A stretch of DNA of 64,000 bases, from assembly GCF_006874475.1 (NCBI RefSeq), contig NZ_VIRM01000043.1, forward strand, positions 1 to 64,000, read 5' to 3'. The stretch comes from Microbispora hainanensis. GTDB taxonomy: Bacteria > Actinomycetota > Actinomycetes > Streptosporangiales > Streptosporangiaceae. Positions within the stretch are counted from its first letter, which is position 1, and each line of letters starts with the position of its first letter. Made by a program: the position numbers and the translations under genes. Below the pieces are notes generated by a model. That model ran no database searches, was not told the DNA's origin, and worked only from the letters and a program-made list of their open reading frames with translations. Shown one piece after another: positions 62,482 to 64,000 of this stretch.

Positions 62482-63157
62482 GCGCGGAGATCGCCCGGGA
62501 GCAGCGCAGGCAGCGCGCGGCGTTGTACAACTGGGCGATCGCGCACACGTAGCTGACCATGGTCACGCCCAGCCCGGGCAGGTAGCCGGTGAAACCCACC
62601 GGGCCCTGCGAGGCCACCGCCAGCGTGATGCCCATCACCCCGATCAGCGGCGTCTGGATCCAGACGAACACCCCGAGCCACCGGGTGAGCCGCTCGGGCT
62701 CGCGGATGCGCCGCGATCCGCGCCCGAGCGCGAGCAGCGCGAGACCGCCCACCACGCCCACACCGAGCTGGAACGCGTCCACCGTTCTGGCGAGCGGCCC
62801 GAACCACACCGGCTTGATCTGCTCGATCCGCGGGCTCTCGGGGAAGATCCGCCAGATCACCGCCCACAGGAACGCGGTCAGCGGCACGCTGAGGAACAGC
62901 AGCACGGCCGTCCGCCTGCCCTGGCTCACCGCCAGCTCCCCCTGGAAACCCGGCGCGATCTCGGCCACGGTGCCGAAGTCGGCCACCGCCAGCCGTTCCG
63001 CCTCGGCCCGGGGGAGGCCCTCGCCCTCGTACGCCTCGGCCGCGTCGAGCAGGCTGTCGCGCGCCTCCGCCAGCAGGTCGCGCTTGGCTCCGCCCGGGCC
63101 CCGCAGCGTGTGACGCATCGACGCGACGTACTCGTCGATCGGCCCCGCGTTCCTCAT
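62441..63157 (-). CDS. Permease-prefix-domain (HAAS-type) membrane protein
   Basis: A 238 aa protein. The N-terminal 80 residues (IDEYVASMRHTLRGPGGAKRDLLAEARDSLLDAAEAYEGEGLPRAEAERLAVADFG) match the permease-prefix/HAAS-type helical domain. Five hydrophobic segments follow. Such proteins usually sit next to PadR regulators in the same direction and are their partners. Here the gene faces PadR and overlaps it by 41 bases. ATG 63157 has GGGGAGGG just upstream. The last 20 residues lie in the overlap and look unconserved. Confidence 0.82.
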   Translation of the reverse strand: MRNAGPIDEYVASMRHTLRGPGGAKRDLLAEARDSLLDAAEAYEGEGLPRAEAERLAVADFGTVAEIAPGFQGELAVSQGRRTAVLLFLSVPLTAFLWAVIWRIFPESPRIEQIKPVWFGPLARTVDAFQLGVGVVGGLALLALGRGSRRIREPERLTRWLGVFVWIQTPLIGVMGITLAVASQGPVGFTGYLPGLGVTMVSYVCAIAQLYNAARCLRCSRAISALSAAGREPSLSRS

Positions 63158-63557
63158 CGTCCCTCCCCGGTCTGCCGCAAGCGTACGGTGGGGACGTGCC
63201 GCCCGCATCAGGGTCATCCCTGACCCGGGCCTAAGGTCCCACCCGGTCCGAGCCGTACGGCACTGCCGTCGCGGGGGCGGCGGGCGCTTTGCTTGAGCAG
63301 GCGGGACGGGCAACGAGACGGCCGGCGAAGGCCTCCGGACGGGCAAAGGGGTGAGCTGCACCGCTCCGGTTCGCAGATACCCTGTTCTCAGGTGAACCCC
63401 GCCCCCAAAAACATGGCCCTGTCCCTTTTGCGGCGCGAGGGACACGGGGGTTTTCTGGGTACAGGGATGCTCATGGGCGGTGTCTTCTGACCGTTTCGCC
63501 GCGGCAACACCCTGTTAACCCTGGTCGGCGAGACTGAGAGCGGAGAGCGAGGCGGAA
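63158..63557. promoter_or_regulatory. 400-base divergent regulatory region
   Basis: No gene is seen. A DosR-like near-palindrome GGGCCTAAGGTCCC is at 63227-63240. A 7-bp stem (tgtccct 63420-63426 / agggaca 63438-63444) and three CCCTGT repeats (about 63380, 63417, 63507) lie closer to the stress-protein gene. Pyrimidine- and G-rich tracts (AACCCCGCCCCCAAAAA near 63395) suggest a structured leader. I could not match a known riboswitch. Confidence 0.35.
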
Positions 63558-64000
63558 CGTGAACCAGCCGAAGATCGTGGTGGGCATCAACGGATCGATG
63601 GCGTCGCAGGCCGCACTGCGGTGGGCCGCCGCCGAGGGTTCGCTGCGCGGCGCGCGGGTCGAAGCGGTGTACGCCTGGGAGTGGATGGGCGGGCTGCACG
63701 CCCACTACGCGCCGATCGCGAGCCGCACCTCCCGGGAGGACGAGCACAGGAACGCCCTCGACGTCGCCGCCCAGGCCGTCGCCGAGCTCGGCGAGCGTGA
63801 CGTCGAGCCGGTCGTGATCGAGGGGCCGCCCGCCCAGGTCCTGCTCCGCGCGACCGAGGGCGCCGACCTGCTGGTGCTGGGCGCGCACGAGGCCGAGTCG
63901 GAGCCCTATCCGGTGCTCAACCCGGTCGTCTCCGCCTGCCTGCTGCGGGCCAGGTGCCCGGTCGTCGTCGTGCTGCCGGGCATGGAGCACGACCGCCGTC
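63558..64000 (+). CDS. Universal stress protein (3' end outside window)
   Basis: The first 147 residues of a UspA-type protein. KIVVGINGSMASQAALRWAAAEGSLRGARVEAVYAWEW is the opening strand-helix unit, and LLVLGAHEAE with a following Ser/Gly-type ATP-binding segment and CPVVVVLPG mark the end of a Usp domain. Actinomycete versions may be single or tandem. GTG 63558 has GAGG 5 bases upstream. Such proteins are often induced by hypoxia through DosR-like regulators, which fits the upstream box, but this is not shown. Confidence 0.9.

Noticed and set aside
63240-63400. ydaO/yuaA (c-di-AMP) or GEMM (c-di-GMP) riboswitch before the stress-protein gene
   Set aside because: GGGGTGA- and GGCAAAG-like pieces occur, but not in the required order, and the conserved end motifs are missing.
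63388-63990. 200-codon minus-strand frame at the window end
   Set aside because: Antisense shadow of the universal stress protein, which has clear family motifs on the plus strand.

Overview
The window is very GC-rich, gene-dense DNA from an actinomycete. Supporting signs are GTG/TTG starts, many GTGA/ATGA 4-base overlaps, F420/LLM-type oxidoreductases, an HspR-type heat-shock operator in front of lon and IdeR/DtxR-type iron boxes. A Streptosporangiales-like actinomycete fits the gene content, but no rRNA or other definitive marker is present, so that placement is an inference. I see no tRNA, rRNA, CRISPR array, phage or insertion sequence. The stretch looks like ordinary chromosome with several accessory operons and one decayed gene.

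Layout. 1-724: a broken gene with a nucleotide-cyclase-like C-terminus. 731-6196 (minus): a coupled peptidase cluster (C39-like, S9 prolyl-oligopeptidase, M20) downstream of a DUF5925 AAA ATPase. 6359-8916: a peptidoglycan amidase and a membrane Ser/Thr kinase. 9048-14034: both subunits of methylmalonyl-CoA mutase and its GTPase chaperone MeaB, then a CehA/McbA-like metallohydrolase. 16225-19496 (minus): the EfeUOB iron uptake system behind IdeR-like boxes. 19497-21504: an ABC-F ATPase with a leader that looks like a ribosome-controlled attenuator. 21548-25908: a lipoprotein, a zinc-ribbon protein, an APH-like kinase, an LLM oxidoreductase, a DedA protein and a methyltransferase. 26035-29400: a NarL-type two-component pair and a Tat-exported molybdopterin oxidoreductase. 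29407-32006: an LLM monooxygenase, a HAD-IIA phosphatase and an unknown protein.

32003-38487 is the most unusual block: a PucR-type regulator diverging from a urease-like operon (fused gamma/beta subunit, alpha subunit, MHS transporter, YtcJ-like amidohydrolase). No nickel-accessory genes are present and the flap cysteine is replaced. 38514-41338 holds a likely self-regulating ribbon-helix-helix/SRPBCC pair, the ribosome rescue factor ArfB, an esterase and a HAD hydrolase. 41463-45413: a DHA2 exporter and Lon protease under a HAIR operator. 45689-48141: the MetNIQ methionine importer. 48209-52375: an autoinhibited Fic protein under a perfect inverted repeat, an acyl-CoA ligase and a DegP/HtrA-like protease. 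52461-56486 (minus): a sugar ABC importer with its RpiR regulator. 56652-62074 (minus): cydABDC for a compact cytochrome bd oxidase, with a PadR regulator diverging across nested palindromes. 62441-64000: a permease-prefix-domain membrane protein and the start of a universal stress protein.

Functional themes are propionate/odd-chain catabolism (mutAB-meaB), iron uptake, peptide turnover, low-oxygen respiration (cyd with PadR, and the universal stress protein) and nitrogen scavenging by the urease-like operon. Several divergent promoters carry conspicuous palindromes (25945-25990, 33190-33204, 38508-38521, 48155-48192, 62089-62124), which are the most testable regulatory predictions here.
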